Below the pieces are notes generated by a model, which saw only the letters and a program-made list of their open reading frames with translations, made no database searches and was not told the DNA's origin. Shown piece after piece: positions 21,502 to 29,653 of a stretch of 64,000 bases of DNA; the first letter of the stretch is position 1; every line of letters starts with the position of its first letter. Made by a program: the position numbers and the translations under genes. Origin of the DNA: Limnothrix sp. FACHB-406 (GTDB lineage: Bacteria > Cyanobacteriota > Cyanobacteriia > CACIAM-69d); NCBI RefSeq assembly GCF_014698235.1, contig NZ_JACJSP010000003.1, positions 124,001-188,000 on the forward strand, in the 5' to 3' direction.

Positions 21502-21851
21502 GGCCCCCGGACAGACAGCGGCGATCGCTTCACACGCTGGGTTTCCAACCATCGAGTATGGTGCAGCCGTTGCCGCCGTTGCTGTGTGCCAGACTACCTG
21601 TTGCGGCCTGCGGGACTGATGGAAAGCGATTGAGTCATCGTTTCTGTACAAAATCGATCCAAAAAGACCGACCCCAGCGGGGCTACACCAAAGTCAACCC
21701 TGTAGGGGCGTACGGCCGTACGCCCCTACCCGGATTTTCTCGGTCTTAAGTTGAAGCCAATGATCAACGCCCACACCGTCGGATCTCAACAGGACAACCA
21801 CGCAAGTTTTGGAACAAACACCATCAGCCAAAGTCATTTCACAAAGTCATT
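21502..21851. other. Intergenic region with a perfect 28-bp palindrome
   Basis: Upstream of the channel gene and downstream of rsmD, both on the minus strand. Apart from the palindrome at 21702-21729 I see no gene or terminator. Confidence 0.5.
21702..21729. repeat. Perfect 28-bp palindrome of the cyanobacterial GTAGGGGCG type
   Basis: The half-site GTAGGGGCGTACGG is followed directly by its exact reverse complement. Palindromes with GTAGGGGCG arms are dispersed in many filamentous cyanobacterial genomes as short repeats. It has no T tract, so a terminator role is possible only in a loose sense. It lies about 120 bases past the rsmD stop. Confidence 0.9.
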
Positions 21852-22433
21852 TCAGCCAAGGTTTTGGGTCTCCTCGATCGTAATCGCTTCAGACCAGCCA
21901 TAAAAAGCCAGGGCACAGTTGCCATAGGTCTTGACCCGATCGCACCGGAGCTGGCCCACCTGAAGCGGCGGCTGCCACTGTCGAGGATTAAACTCAACGG
22001 CACATTCACCCGCCTCCGCCAACAATTGCGCCTCAGCCACAACCTGCAAAACCGATTCATATAGATCACCGGCATAGGGCGGATCGAAATAGATGCGATC
22101 GAACCGCTGGCCCCGCAACCGAGCCAAGACCCGTGGCGCATCTCCCCGCACAATTTCAAACCGCTGGGGCGATCGGGCAATGCGTTGCCAATTGTCTCGA
22201 ATCACTCCGCAGGCTTGGGGCAACTGTTCCACCCCCACCACCAAAGCCGCCCCCCGCGCCAGGGCCTCCGCGCCCATGGATCCAGATCCAGCGCAAATGT
22301 CCAGCCAACGACAACCCCCGATCGCTCCTTGCCAAATTTGAAACAACGCCTCCCGCACCCGCGAAACAGTCGGCCGAGTTGTTTGGCCAGGTAGCGTTTT
22401 CAGCGATCGGTTACCGTAAATCCGAATGGCCAT
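21852..22433 (-). CDS. rsmD: 16S rRNA (guanine(966)-N(2))-methyltransferase
   Basis: 193 residues from the ATG at 22433 (MAIRIYGNRSLKTLPG). RsmD methylates G966 of 16S rRNA during 30S assembly. Seen: TRPTVSRVREALFQIW near 20-35, SAM motif DICAGSGSMGAEALARGA, and the catalytic RIYFDPPYAGDLY. A start at 22505 would add 24 unrelated residues. The family is often called conserved hypothetical YhhF. It stands alone here on the minus strand. Confidence 0.93.
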   Translation of the reverse strand: MAIRIYGNRSLKTLPGQTTRPTVSRVREALFQIWQGAIGGCRWLDICAGSGSMGAEALARGAALVVGVEQLPQACGVIRDNWQRIARSPQRFEIVRGDAPRVLARLRGQRFDRIYFDPPYAGDLYESVLQVVAEAQLLAEAGECAVEFNPRQWQPPLQVGQLRCDRVKTYGNCALAFYGWSEAITIEETQNLG

Positions 22434-22693
22434 AGAACAGGTTAACGACAGCGAATTCTGAAGGAACATCTGAGCAGTCACTGAGGGGACTTGCAAAGCT
22501 GGCAAATTGCCAAGAATTGTTTGAAATTCTCAATTTCCAGGAAGTTCCTGCGCAAAATTAGCACACAAAACATTGAGAAATTCATCGAAATTCATCGATT
22601 TATCACGGAGCGATCCCAGCTCTCAGGAAACTTCCCTATGCTGAAGGTAAGCCATTTCATTCCCTCTTAATTGATGGAGCCGGAGGTTAGGTT

Positions 22694-22843
22694 ATGCAAT
22701 TCTGGACTTCGCTCTCATCCTCAATGCAATACGTCTTGGAAGGCTTTGGTGAAATTTTCGCGCCCGACCACGACGACTATCCCGCAGTTGGCGTGCAGCC
22801 TTTTGAAGATGAACCCTATCTCGGCTCCAATTGGACTGAATAG
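22694..22843 (+). CDS. Small conserved-looking acidic protein, 49 residues
   Basis: ATG at 22694 follows a clear GGAGG about eight bases before. The protein opens with an amphipathic/hydrophobic helix (QFWTSLSSSMQYVLEGFGEIF) and ends in an acidic tail with DDDY-like content (APDHDDYPAVGVQPFEDEP). I recall small cyanobacterial proteins with the same helix plus DDDYPxxGVQPFEGD tail; function unknown. It is too short for a length-filtered gene call. No neighbour shares its strand closely. Confidence 0.65.
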   Translation: MQFWTSLSSSMQYVLEGFGEIFAPDHDDYPAVGVQPFEDEPYLGSNWTE

Positions 22844-23070
22844 CCCAAAGAGCTGATCCCCAAGGGTTAAGTTAAGTGTTTGATCACCTACCTAGCGCTC
22901 GTTGGTTTTTCTCCTGGTCGTGACTGAATATTTAGGGGTATTGGGACTCCTCTAGGAATGAGGTTCTTAATGGGTTCAGTGGCAATTCTCCGCCATTAAT
23001 TGGCTGATTCATGTGGCTGATTCATGGGCGATCGACTGCTGAACCCGGTTGATGAATATCAAACTAAGCG

Positions 23071-23105
23071 ATCGAGGAGCGTCCAGTTCCTCGATTTCTT
23101 TTTTG
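23071..23105 (+). terminator. Rho-independent terminator candidate
   Basis: Stem ATCGAGGA ... TCCTCGAT with a nine-base loop, followed by TTCTTTTTTG. It is 228 bases after the 49-residue gene stop, so it ends a long transcript or a separate small RNA. Confidence 0.7.
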
Positions 23106-23124
23106 TCGCTTTTTATCTTTTTGT

Positions 23125-23184
23125 GCTTATTTGTGTTTATTTGCACCTATTTACGGCTATTTATGCTTGTTTTTAGCTGATTTT
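23125..23184. repeat. Degenerate tandem repeat, 10-bp unit, about six copies
   Basis: T-rich 10-mers such as GTTTATTTGC, ACCTATTTAC and GGCTATTTAT in register. Directly after the terminator-like hairpin. Confidence 0.75.
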
Positions 23185-23781
23185 TGCCCATGCCCTTGGA
23201 TCCCTTGGCGGGCCCCCAGTCAACCATCGCCCTAACCCCCGGCCCGTTGCCCCATGCCCGAAGCTTGATGGCCCAAAAACTCAGCCTGTGGATCTCAAGG
23301 TTGGTGAACGGGGGGTATCAGATCGTTAAACTCTGTTGCATTCTCGTTATAGAAGCTTGGGGCACGCCCAGCCACAGGAAACCCCCGTGATAGGATGACA
23401 TCCAATCTTTGGGCGGCCAGAGCGGTTTTTGCGGTTTATTGCCCCCTTTTACCTTTGTTGCCGATGGGCAGCGCGGTGAATGATCCAATTAATAATCAGC
23501 GGGTAATCCAACGGTTATTGAACAGAGACGGGTTAATCCGTTCAGTGGACGGGAAAAACCCAACGGCGGCAGTAATCCACGTTAATCGCGTGGCTTTGGA
23601 GTCCAGAACAAAATCGCAAGCCTTCTCAAAGCTCCTCGCCTTGATTGAATTTTGAGTTCTGAATTAGACCCCTCTGTGAGCCATTGGCCAGTGCGGTTGG
23701 ATCTAAGGCGCGATCGAAATTTCATCAGGACGAGGGTGATGTCGAAGCCTCAGCCACACGCGTAATTAGGAGAAGCTGTTC

Positions 23782-25002
23782 GTGTTACGGGTTGCTGTTG
23801 TTGGCGGCGGGCCGGCCGGTTCCTCAGCCGCAGAAACGCTCGCTAAAGCTGGAATTGAGACCTATCTGTTCGAGCGCAAGCTGGACAACGCCAAGCCCTG
23901 CGGCGGCGCAATTCCCCTATGCATGGTTGGTGAGTTTGAACTTCCGCCGGAGATCATCGATCGCCGCGTGCGGAAGATGAAGATGATCTCACCGTCCAAT
24001 ATTGAGGTGAACATCGGTTCAACCCTCAAGCCTGATGAATATATCGGTATGTGCCGCCGGGAAGTCCTGGATGGGTTCATGCGCGATCGGGCGGTGAAGC
24101 TGGGGGCGAACCTGATTAACGGCACGGTACACAAGCTGGAAATTCCCAGCAGTGACAAGGCTCCCTACACCCTGCACTATGCTGACCACTCCGATGGTTC
24201 GGTGGCGGGCGTGGCCAAAACCCTGCAAGTGGATTTGGTGATTGGGGCTGATGGGGCTAACTCCCGAATTGCCAAGGCGATCGACGCGGGGGACTACAAC
24301 TACGCGATCGCCTTCCAAGAGCGAATCCGTCTGCCCGAAGACAAGATGGATTACTACCAGGACTTGGCGGAAATGTACGTCGGTGACGATGTTTCCCCCG
24401 ACTTTTACGCCTGGGTGTTCCCCAAATATGACCACGTGGCAGTGGGCACGGGCACAATGCGCGTGAACCAAGCCCGGATTAAGGAACTGCAAGCGGGCAT
24501 TCGGGCCCGAGCAGCCAAGCGCCTCGAAGGTGGGCAAATCATCAAAGTTGAAGCACACCCAATTCCGGAACATCCCCGCCCTCGTCGGGTGGTGGGTCGT
24601 GTGGCCCTGGTGGGTGATGCGGCCGGTACGGTCACCAAGTCTTCTGGCGAAGGGATTTACTTCGCGGCCAAGTCGGCTCGGATGTGTGCGGAAACCATTG
24701 TGGAATTTTCCAACAAGGGCCAGCGCGTTCCCAATGAAGCAGATCTGAAGCAGTATCTGAAGCGTTGGGATAGGCAGTATGGTGCAACCTATTTGGTGCT
24801 GGATCTGCTGCAACGGGTGTTTTACCGTTCCGATGCGACGCGCGAAGCCTTTGTGGAAATGTGCGAAGACATCGATGTGCAAAAGCTGACCTTTGACAGC
24901 TATTTGTACAAGACGGTTGTGCCTGCCAATCCGCTGACTCAACTGAAGATTACGGCGAAGACGATCGGGAGTTTGCTGCGGGGTAGTGCCCTGGCTCCCT
25001 AG
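23782..25002 (+). CDS. chlP: Geranylgeranyl diphosphate/chlorophyllide geranylgeranyl reductase
   Basis: NADPH-dependent flavoprotein of 406 residues that reduces the geranylgeranyl chain to phytyl for chlorophyll a, tocopherol and phylloquinone. The N-terminal FAD fold reads RVAVVGGGPAGSSAAE; KPCGGAIPLCMV and the later GRVALVGDAAGTVTKSSGEGIYFA (FAD motif) are diagnostic of ChlP. The GTG at 23782 is preceded by TAGGAGAAG. A terminator hairpin follows the stop within 45 bases. Single gene; probably membrane-associated on thylakoids as in other phototrophs. Confidence 0.97.
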   Translation: MLRVAVVGGGPAGSSAAETLAKAGIETYLFERKLDNAKPCGGAIPLCMVGEFELPPEIIDRRVRKMKMISPSNIEVNIGSTLKPDEYIGMCRREVLDGFMRDRAVKLGANLINGTVHKLEIPSSDKAPYTLHYADHSDGSVAGVAKTLQVDLVIGADGANSRIAKAIDAGDYNYAIAFQERIRLPEDKMDYYQDLAEMYVGDDVSPDFYAWVFPKYDHVAVGTGTMRVNQARIKELQAGIRARAAKRLEGGQIIKVEAHPIPEHPRPRRVVGRVALVGDAAGTVTKSSGEGIYFAAKSARMCAETIVEFSNKGQRVPNEADLKQYLKRWDRQYGATYLVLDLLQRVFYRSDATREAFVEMCEDIDVQKLTFDSYLYKTVVPANPLTQLKITAKTIGSLLRGSALAP

Positions 25003-25045
25003 TCCAGCTTCCTGAGACGAAGCCGGATTGGACTGAAGATTCATC

Positions 25046-25075
25046 AGCGCTCGGCCTTTGGGCTGGGCGCTTTTT
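25046..25075 (+). terminator. Rho-independent terminator of chlP
   Basis: Hairpin AGCGCTCGGCC-TTTG-GGCTGGGCGCT with G-T/mismatch pairs in the middle, then TTTTT. Located 44 bases after the stop. Confidence 0.8.
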
Positions 25076-25104
25076 AATGAGCAAATATTTTTAATGAGCA
25101 AATG
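25071..25104. repeat. Two tandem copies of a 17-bp unit
   Basis: TTTTTAATGAGCAAATA is followed by the same 17-mer ending in G. It starts in the T tract of the chlP terminator. Confidence 0.85.
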
Positions 25105-25404
25105 AATGGACAAATAATTGTGATCATGAGGAAGTAGTCATAATCAAAGGCCGTAGTGGGCAATGCTCACCTCATCATTGCTCCATGGTATCTACGATAT
25201 GTCGCACCAAGTGTTTTGGGTAAGGGCTGTAATTCATGATCAAAAAAGTGTGGAGACCTGCTTAAAACAGACCTCCACTGCATTGCTGCTGTGAATACAG
25301 CGATTGAATTAAGTTTGGAATTGCGATCGCAAGGATGCGCGAATGCCAAACACAGGTTCAAATTGAATGGGACGATCGAGCGGGTCGATCGGGGCCAAAT
25401 CAAC

Positions 25405-25518
25405 CTACAGATCGAACTGATTGCCGCGACGATATTGCTGATAGGCTGCGAAAAACAGGCCACTCAGCGTCACCAAAATCAGACCCAAGACAATACCGAG
25501 CAAGCGAGGTTCGATCAC
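25405..25518 (-). CDS. petG: Cytochrome b6f complex subunit PetG
   Basis: 37-residue single-helix subunit of the cytochrome b6f complex in thylakoids, needed for complex stability. The sequence matches PetG almost throughout: [19 protein letters not shown] then [17 protein letters not shown], including the invariant YRRG and the L-G-I-V-L-G-L-I helix start. GTG start at 25518 with GGAGAAT eight bases before. Divergent from cytM with 266 bases between. It is below usual length thresholds for gene calling. Confidence 0.96.
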   Translation of the reverse strand: MIEPRLLGIVLGLILVTLSGLFFAAYQQYRRGNQFDL

Positions 25519-25784
25519 GGCGGATTCTCCTTCCCTAAATCGTCTAAAACATTAAGTCATTTTTAAAGCACTTAGTCAGATTCCAGCAGTGAAGACTGCG
25601 GATCTGGTGCGGTGGCTGTTCCCGATCGGGCAACGCGCCCTCCGATTTTACCGGCTTCTCAGCCCGAAAACTGATTCTGTCCTGAGTGGGCGAGTAGGGG
25701 GGAACTTCGGCGGCCCGGGGGCAACCTTTGAGCTATGTTATTAAATGAAAACTTTCATGTCGGTTCCTCAGCAACGCGATCGCC

Positions 25785-26168
25785 TTGGAAACGCCAGTTA
25801 ATCAGTCCCCAGTCCAACCTTGGGCGCGTCGTACCCTTGCGATCGCGATACTCCTTGTCCTGTCCGTTTTGCTGATGGTCTGGCCCCTGGGCCAGTGGTT
25901 TCAGCCCATGGATCCCTACGCGGAAAGTGTCTTAGCTTTGCAGGGCGATCGCGATCGGGGAGCAGCAATTTTTTCCATGAACTGCGCCGTTTGTCATGGG
26001 GCTGATGGCGCGGGTCATGTGGGCCCCAGCTTGCTTGATGTGGCGAGCCGAAAATCAGAAGTCGCCCTGATTGAACAGGTGATTAGCGGCAAAACGCCCC
26101 CCATGCCGCAATTTCAGCCCGCTCCCCAGGACATGGCCGACCTACTGCGCTACCTAGAAACCCTCTAG
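25785..26168 (+). CDS. cytM: Cytochrome cM
   Basis: 127-residue c-type cytochrome with an N-terminal membrane anchor or uncleaved signal (hydrophobic 17-37, LAIAILLVLSVLLMVWPL). The haem motif is CAVCH near 71, and the axial Met lies in GKTPPMPQFQP. The DPYAESVLAL start of the soluble domain, KSEVALIEQVISGKTPPMP and MADLLRYLETL match CytM rather than c6. CytM is a stress-related cytochrome that lowers photosynthesis or heterotrophic growth efficiency in model strains. No ATG is available in frame after the upstream stop; TTG at 25785 is the best start. It diverges from petG. Confidence 0.93.
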   Translation: METPVNQSPVQPWARRTLAIAILLVLSVLLMVWPLGQWFQPMDPYAESVLALQGDRDRGAAIFSMNCAVCHGADGAGHVGPSLLDVASRKSEVALIEQVISGKTPPMPQFQPAPQDMADLLRYLETL

Positions 26169-26197
26169 CGGTCATTGTTTGGCATTTGGTTTAGCTA

Positions 26198-26233
26198 GTG
26201 GCTTAGTTGGTGGCTTAGCTGGTGGCTTAACTT
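26198..26233. repeat. Tandem repeat, 12-bp unit, three copies
   Basis: GTGGCTTAGTTG, GTGGCTTAGCTG and GTGGCTTAACTT in register, 30 bases past the cytM stop. Confidence 0.85.
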
Positions 26234-26356
26234 TCGGTTTAACTTTTGGGCGAACGATGGCCGCTTTCATGAACTAACGTACCAAAACAAGGGAAATCGA
26301 TTGTTTGGTGGTTCATCCGGCTTAAGATCAGTCTAGGGCTTGGAGGAGGTTTAACC

Positions 26357-26569
26357 GTGGAAGTACTGCATATTTCACAACCGGCCGTTGCCCAAATGAC
26401 TGAGCAAGATGTGGCCGAGTTGGCGCTCCGGCTGGAGCGGGATGATTATGCCACGCCCTTTGAGGGGTTGCGAGACTGGCACTTGCTGCGGGCGATCGCC
26501 TTTCAGCGGCCAGAGCTAGTTGAGCCTTACATCTACTTACTGGATTTGGAGGCCTACGACGAGTCTTGA
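26357..26569 (+). CDS. Small conserved protein, 70 residues
   Basis: GTG at 26357 with GGAGGAGG about ten bases upstream. The core AFQRPELVEPYIYLLDLEAYDE and the GLRDWHLLRAIA segment match a small family that I recall only from cyanobacteria; function unknown. It is acidic, soluble and helical, with no cysteines. It lies on the cytM strand but with its own leader. The IS607 element begins about 50 bases after its stop. Confidence 0.75.
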   Translation: MEVLHISQPAVAQMTEQDVAELALRLERDDYATPFEGLRDWHLLRAIAFQRPELVEPYIYLLDLEAYDES

Positions 26570-26618
26570 GCTTTGCCGAGTCCCGTGGGCGGCTCGCAGT
26601 GGCAAGGGTCAAGCAAAT

Positions 26619-26634
26619 CGCCAGCCAATCACTA
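26619..26634. repeat. Flanking direct repeat, downstream copy
   Basis: CGCCAGCCAATCACTA, identical to 28372-28387. Confidence 0.95.
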
Positions 26635-26658
26635 CCGATACTTTTTTGCTAACGGATG

Positions 26659-27897
26659 CTAACAAATGCATAAGTTGAGATGGTCTCTCAACCAAGGCGT
26701 ATCAACCAATGCCCGTAGGAAAATCCCACGAGCACCATTGAGATCCCGATTCATTGACCGCCCATCAACCTTCGATTTGATGACCCGAGAGCCGCCAATC
26801 TTAACGATTTCACCTGTCCACGAAACGGTTTTAGAGGTGTAGGCTTCATTGATGTTGGTCAAGGCAATCTTGCCCAACTCCCAAGCTTTCCACTCTAAAT
26901 GTCTCTTGAACTGGTAATGCGATAGGGTCAACATTTGCCGCACGGTTTTCGACTTAATTTTTCGACGTGATTTGCTCACCATTTGAGAAGATTCAAAGCT
27001 GGGCAGCAAAATCACATCAAAGTTTTCAGTCAGGAACCGTGCGGTTTTGTGGTGAAGTTCTTTCACCAGATGTTGCACCTTGGAGCGCAGGCGATCGGCG
27101 GCTTTCTTAAGGCGACGCTTTTGAGCTGATTTAGCCTTGGTAATTTTGGAAATCAGGCGATCCAGCTTGAAGCACAGCTTTTGAATCAGCAAGTTCGAGT
27201 CATTGCCAATCCATCCGTAGGAGGATTCAGCAAAGAAGGTCATGAATGTGCGAACACCGGGATCTAAGGCAACCACTCGCCCTTGGTTTTCGGACTGAAT
27301 GGGTTGCACTTCTGTTGAGGTGATCAGGTAATACTCACCATAGGCAAGTGTTAACCGACCATCGCTGAAGCCATCAGGAATTGATTCTTTCAGGGTCGCT
27401 TTCCCTAAGATAGTGTGATAGACACCGTTTTCACTGATGGCTGATTTGGGGATGTAGATCGTTTGCTGTCGATCTTTTCGACTGCGGAAACGGCACTTTC
27501 GAATTTGCCCATCTGTCTTGAAGCCCTTTTTAGCTTCTCGAACGGCAGTGCAAGCATCTTTGACCGCAATCTTTTTGATCTGGTAGGGAACTGACTTAGC
27601 CCATTCAGGAAGCGCACCCAAGATGATGGGTGCAACTGCCATCCAATTGGCTTTGGTTCCCGGCTCCTGAAGATGCTTGATTGTGGCGTTGTAGACGTAT
27701 CTCGAAACGCCAAACCATTGTTTCAGGAGTGCTTTTTGATCAGGGCTTAGGAAGATTCGGATCTTCCTGGATCGCCTTGCGGTAGCTTCTGAGTCCGGGC
27801 ATTCGACGAGAGAAGAGGTGAAGGATGGCGAGCAGATCCGCTGTGAGTTCGGATTCTGGGCAGTGAACAGATTGGTCGAGAACCATGAGTTCGCCAC
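26659..27897 (-). CDS. tnpB: TnpB, RNA-guided nuclease-type accessory protein of IS607
   Basis: TnpB is the omega-RNA-guided nuclease ancestor of Cas12 and helps keep the element. RuvC residues are present: Asp in VVALDPGVRTFMTFF, Glu in LLPSFESSQM, Asp in MNRDLNGARGIF. The zinc-ribbon Cys pairs seen in many TnpBs are missing; YTSKTVSWTGEI occupies that position. The conserved part starts near base 27790 (RKIRIFLSPDQKALLKQWFG). The only reasonable in-frame start upstream is GTG at 27897, without a Shine-Dalgarno, inside tnpA. An ATG at 28242 would add non-family sequence read in another frame of tnpA. Translation may depend on coupling, or the copy may be impaired. Confidence 0.8.
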   Translation of the reverse strand: MANSWFSTNLFTAQNPNSQRICSPSFTSSLVECPDSEATARRSRKIRIFLSPDQKALLKQWFGVSRYVYNATIKHLQEPGTKANWMAVAPIILGALPEWAKSVPYQIKKIAVKDACTAVREAKKGFKTDGQIRKCRFRSRKDRQQTIYIPKSAISENGVYHTILGKATLKESIPDGFSDGRLTLAYGEYYLITSTEVQPIQSENQGRVVALDPGVRTFMTFFAESSYGWIGNDSNLLIQKLCFKLDRLISKITKAKSAQKRRLKKAADRLRSKVQHLVKELHHKTARFLTENFDVILLPSFESSQMVSKSRRKIKSKTVRQMLTLSHYQFKRHLEWKAWELGKIALTNINEAYTSKTVSWTGEIVKIGGSRVIKSKVDGRSMNRDLNGARGIFLRALVDTPWLRDHLNLCIC

Positions 27898-28315
27898 CGT
27901 TTTGTTGAACCATGAACTCGAACAACTCGAATCCGAATCGGCAGAGTCGATCGCGGCAGGCAACCACAATTTGGAGCTGATCGCCGCGCATGAGTCTGAC
28001 CAGTAGGGATTGCAGTCCTTTTCGCTTGAAGTTGAGACCTGATCCGATGTCTTGGATGATTTCGGCATCGGGGTAGCGATCTCGCATGAACTGGATTTGT
28101 CTTGCGAGATCGTCTCGTTGCTTGGCAGAACTGACGCGGCAATAGCAAACGACGATAGATCGAGTTGCCTTGCGTCCATATGACTCGACGTTGTAGAGTC
28201 GCTGGCCCGCCTCGTTTCGGATGGACTCGATCTTCCCTTCATCTGCGTACTTCCTTAGCGTATTTGGATGCAATCCCAGAAATTCGACCGCTTTTCTGAG
28301 AGGAATGTATGCCAT
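27740..28315 (-). CDS. tnpA: IS607 TnpA, serine recombinase
   Basis: 191 residues, apparently intact. An N-terminal MerR-type helix-turn-helix (PLRKAVEFLGLHPNTLRKYADEG) is followed by the resolvase domain with the catalytic Ser in VVCYCRVSSAKQRDDLARQ, then DIGSGLNFKRKG and a Leu-rich C-terminal helix, as in IS607 transposases. It catalyses excision and insertion through a circular intermediate. Its 3' third overlaps the tnpB frame. Confidence 0.93.
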   Translation of the reverse strand: MAYIPLRKAVEFLGLHPNTLRKYADEGKIESIRNEAGQRLYNVESYGRKATRSIVVCYCRVSSAKQRDDLARQIQFMRDRYPDAEIIQDIGSGLNFKRKGLQSLLVRLMRGDQLQIVVACRDRLCRFGFELFEFMVQQNGGELMVLDQSVHCPESELTADLLAILHLFSRRMPGLRSYRKAIQEDPNLPKP

Positions 28316-28371
28316 GCCTAAATATTGGCATATGTTAGCGAATGTTAGTAAATCAATTACTGTTGATCAAC

Positions 28372-28387
28372 CGCCAGCCAATCACTA
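28372..28387. repeat. Flanking direct repeat, upstream copy
   Basis: CGCCAGCCAATCACTA, identical to 26619-26634. Confidence 0.95.
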
Positions 28388-28432
28388 AAGGAGTTGGGGG
28401 CGGGTTTTTGGGCCCGCTGAATGCTCAGGTGC

Positions 28433-28750
28433 TCAGGTGGAAGCGCGGCGGCGAGGACGGCGCTTGCCCGTCACATAGAGAACGATGAGTGTGCCGATCG
28501 GGGTGGCCGCGAAAGCGCCCGCCATGCCCAGGGTCAACAAAGAGACCGGGAAAGTCACCGACAAGGAAGCCAGGGCCCCCAAGGCTCCACCCACCAAGGC
28601 GCTGCCATAGGCCGCAACGAGGCTTTTGCGCAGGCAACGCCGACCCAAGAGCCTTGCTATGGCACCAATGAATAGCCCGATCGCCCCCACGCCAATGGTT
28701 AGCGTCGCGACAACCAGAAGGGTAAACAATACGGGGCGATCGAGCAGCAT
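28433..28750 (-). CDS. Small polytopic membrane protein, 105 residues
   Basis: Three hydrophobic helices (about 7-33, 45-68 and 71-95) rich in Gly and Ala, with a positive tail GKRRPRRR at the C-terminus, placing that end inside by the positive-inside rule. I recognise no family. ATG at 28750; no strong Shine-Dalgarno. Composition and HIP1 content match the host, so it is not obviously part of the neighbouring element. Confidence 0.6.
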   Translation of the reverse strand: MLLDRPVLFTLLVVATLTIGVGAIGLFIGAIARLLGRRCLRKSLVAAYGSALVGGALGALASLSVTFPVSLLTLGMAGAFAATPIGTLIVLYVTGKRRPRRRAST

Positions 28751-28854
28751 GGGCGAAGGGGCTTGGGCAAGAAATACGGGGCAAGAAATACGGGCTAATG
28801 GGGGTTGGCGCTAATTGGAGTTGCATGAACGGGAATTAGCGCAACGGAGCTGCG

Positions 28855-29436
28855 TTACTCTTCGGTTTGAATAGGCAAAGTTGCCAGGGCTTGCAGCCAT
28901 TCCAGCGCCGATTCAAGAACCCCCCGATTAGCCGGGAACGTAATGCGCGATCGGGCTTCTTCCGCTGTCAACCAAGCACTGTCTTGGATTTCCTCCGGTT
29001 GCAGGTTGGTTTCCCGATCCAAAACCCAAGCAGGAAAATAAGTCACCGTTTTTTGCACCAGTTTATTCTGTCGGCAGTAGGTTTCAACAAACTGCACATC
29101 GGTGACGGGAGTGCAATGTTGAATGCCGGTTTCTTCGGTAAATTCCCGAAGCGCTGTTTCAAGGGCACTTTCGCCCGGCTCCGCATGGCCCTTGGGAAAC
29201 GCCCAATGTCCTGCCCGGTGCTGCACGAGCAAAAACAAAGCCTCTGCTCGATCGCCCGACTGGGGCAAATAAATCGGCACAATTCCAAAGGCTTCTTCGG
29301 TCACAGGCTGGGCATCCGTCGGCACGGGAACATCTCCTTGGGCGAGTGCCAATCTAAAAAAATTATCCGGGTCTGAATCACGTGGGTCTGAATCGCTTGG
29401 GTTCCAATTGCCCCCAATCACGCGATCGCGATCCAA
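28855..29436 (-). CDS. NUDIX hydrolase
   Basis: 193 residues. The Nudix box is complete: GHAEPGESALETALREFTEETGI near 95-117, with the REx2EE metal-binding Glu residues. The bis(5'-nucleosyl)-tetraphosphatase-like context (HWAFPKGHAEPGE, VTYFPAWVL) fits diadenosine polyphosphate or related substrates; the exact one is unknown. The N-terminal 25 residues are low complexity (DPRDSDPDN), so the true start may be further in, near residue 26 or the VPIYLP strand. Confidence 0.85.
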   Translation of the reverse strand: MDRDRVIGGNWNPSDSDPRDSDPDNFFRLALAQGDVPVPTDAQPVTEEAFGIVPIYLPQSGDRAEALFLLVQHRAGHWAFPKGHAEPGESALETALREFTEETGIQHCTPVTDVQFVETYCRQNKLVQKTVTYFPAWVLDRETNLQPEEIQDSAWLTAEEARSRITFPANRGVLESALEWLQALATLPIQTEE

Positions 29437-29456
29437 ACCACTTGCCGTCTAAGCAC

Positions 29457-29512
29457 GATCTCAACAACGCGATCTCAACAACGCGATCTCAATAGCACGA
29501 TCTCAACAAACA
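29457..29512. repeat. Tandem repeat, 14-bp unit, four copies
   Basis: GATCTCAACAACGC twice exactly, then two near copies (GATCTCAATAGCAC and GATCTCAACAAACA). It lies 20 bases upstream of the NUDIX start. Confidence 0.9.
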
Positions 29513-29653
29513 GCTTAACCAAAAACATGCTCTCAACAGCAGTTCCGTCCCTCAGCACCGCTGTTCGGTGAATCTCCGGTTGGTTGTTGAGCCTCGCTCA
29601 GGATAGTTGCACAGAGTAATCCAGCCCTCATACCCAGCGTTCATACCCAGCGT

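Larger units (their letters stand above)
22844..23781. other. Long intergenic region between the 49-residue gene and chlP
   Basis: About 940 bases. It contains a direct repeat GGCTGATTCATG at about 23000-23028, a terminator-like hairpin at 23071-23105, a 10-bp tandem repeat at 23125-23184, then G+C-normal sequence ahead of chlP. Plus-strand frames at 23184-23390 and 23395-23655 have no family features. The orphan hairpin suggests either a long 3' UTR or a small RNA in 22850-23105. Confidence 0.5.
25003..25404. other. Intergenic region between chlP and petG 3' ends
   Basis: Convergent gap. It holds the chlP terminator, a 17-bp direct repeat, and A/T-rich sequence. A minus-strand frame over 25167-25463 overlaps petG and shows no family features; not called. 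Confidence 0.5.
26619..28387 (-). mobile_element. IS607-family element (tnpA + tnpB) with 16-bp flanking direct repeats
   Basis: The element carries a MerR-HTH serine recombinase and an overlapping TnpB. It is bounded by CGCCAGCCAATCACTA at 26619-26634 and again at 28372-28387. Just inside, imperfect inverted sequences of form CTAAC-N4-GCTAACANATGC lie at about 26650-26672 and 28330-28355 (the latter reverse-complemented), likely recombinase-binding sites. IS607 elements usually leave little or no target duplication, so a 16-bp repeat is unusual. Confidence 0.85.

Noticed and set aside
23395-23655. 86-residue plus-strand frame upstream of chlP
   Set aside because: No ribosome site and no family features.
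24019-25113. 364-residue minus-strand frame
   Set aside because: Antisense to chlP with no recognisable domain.
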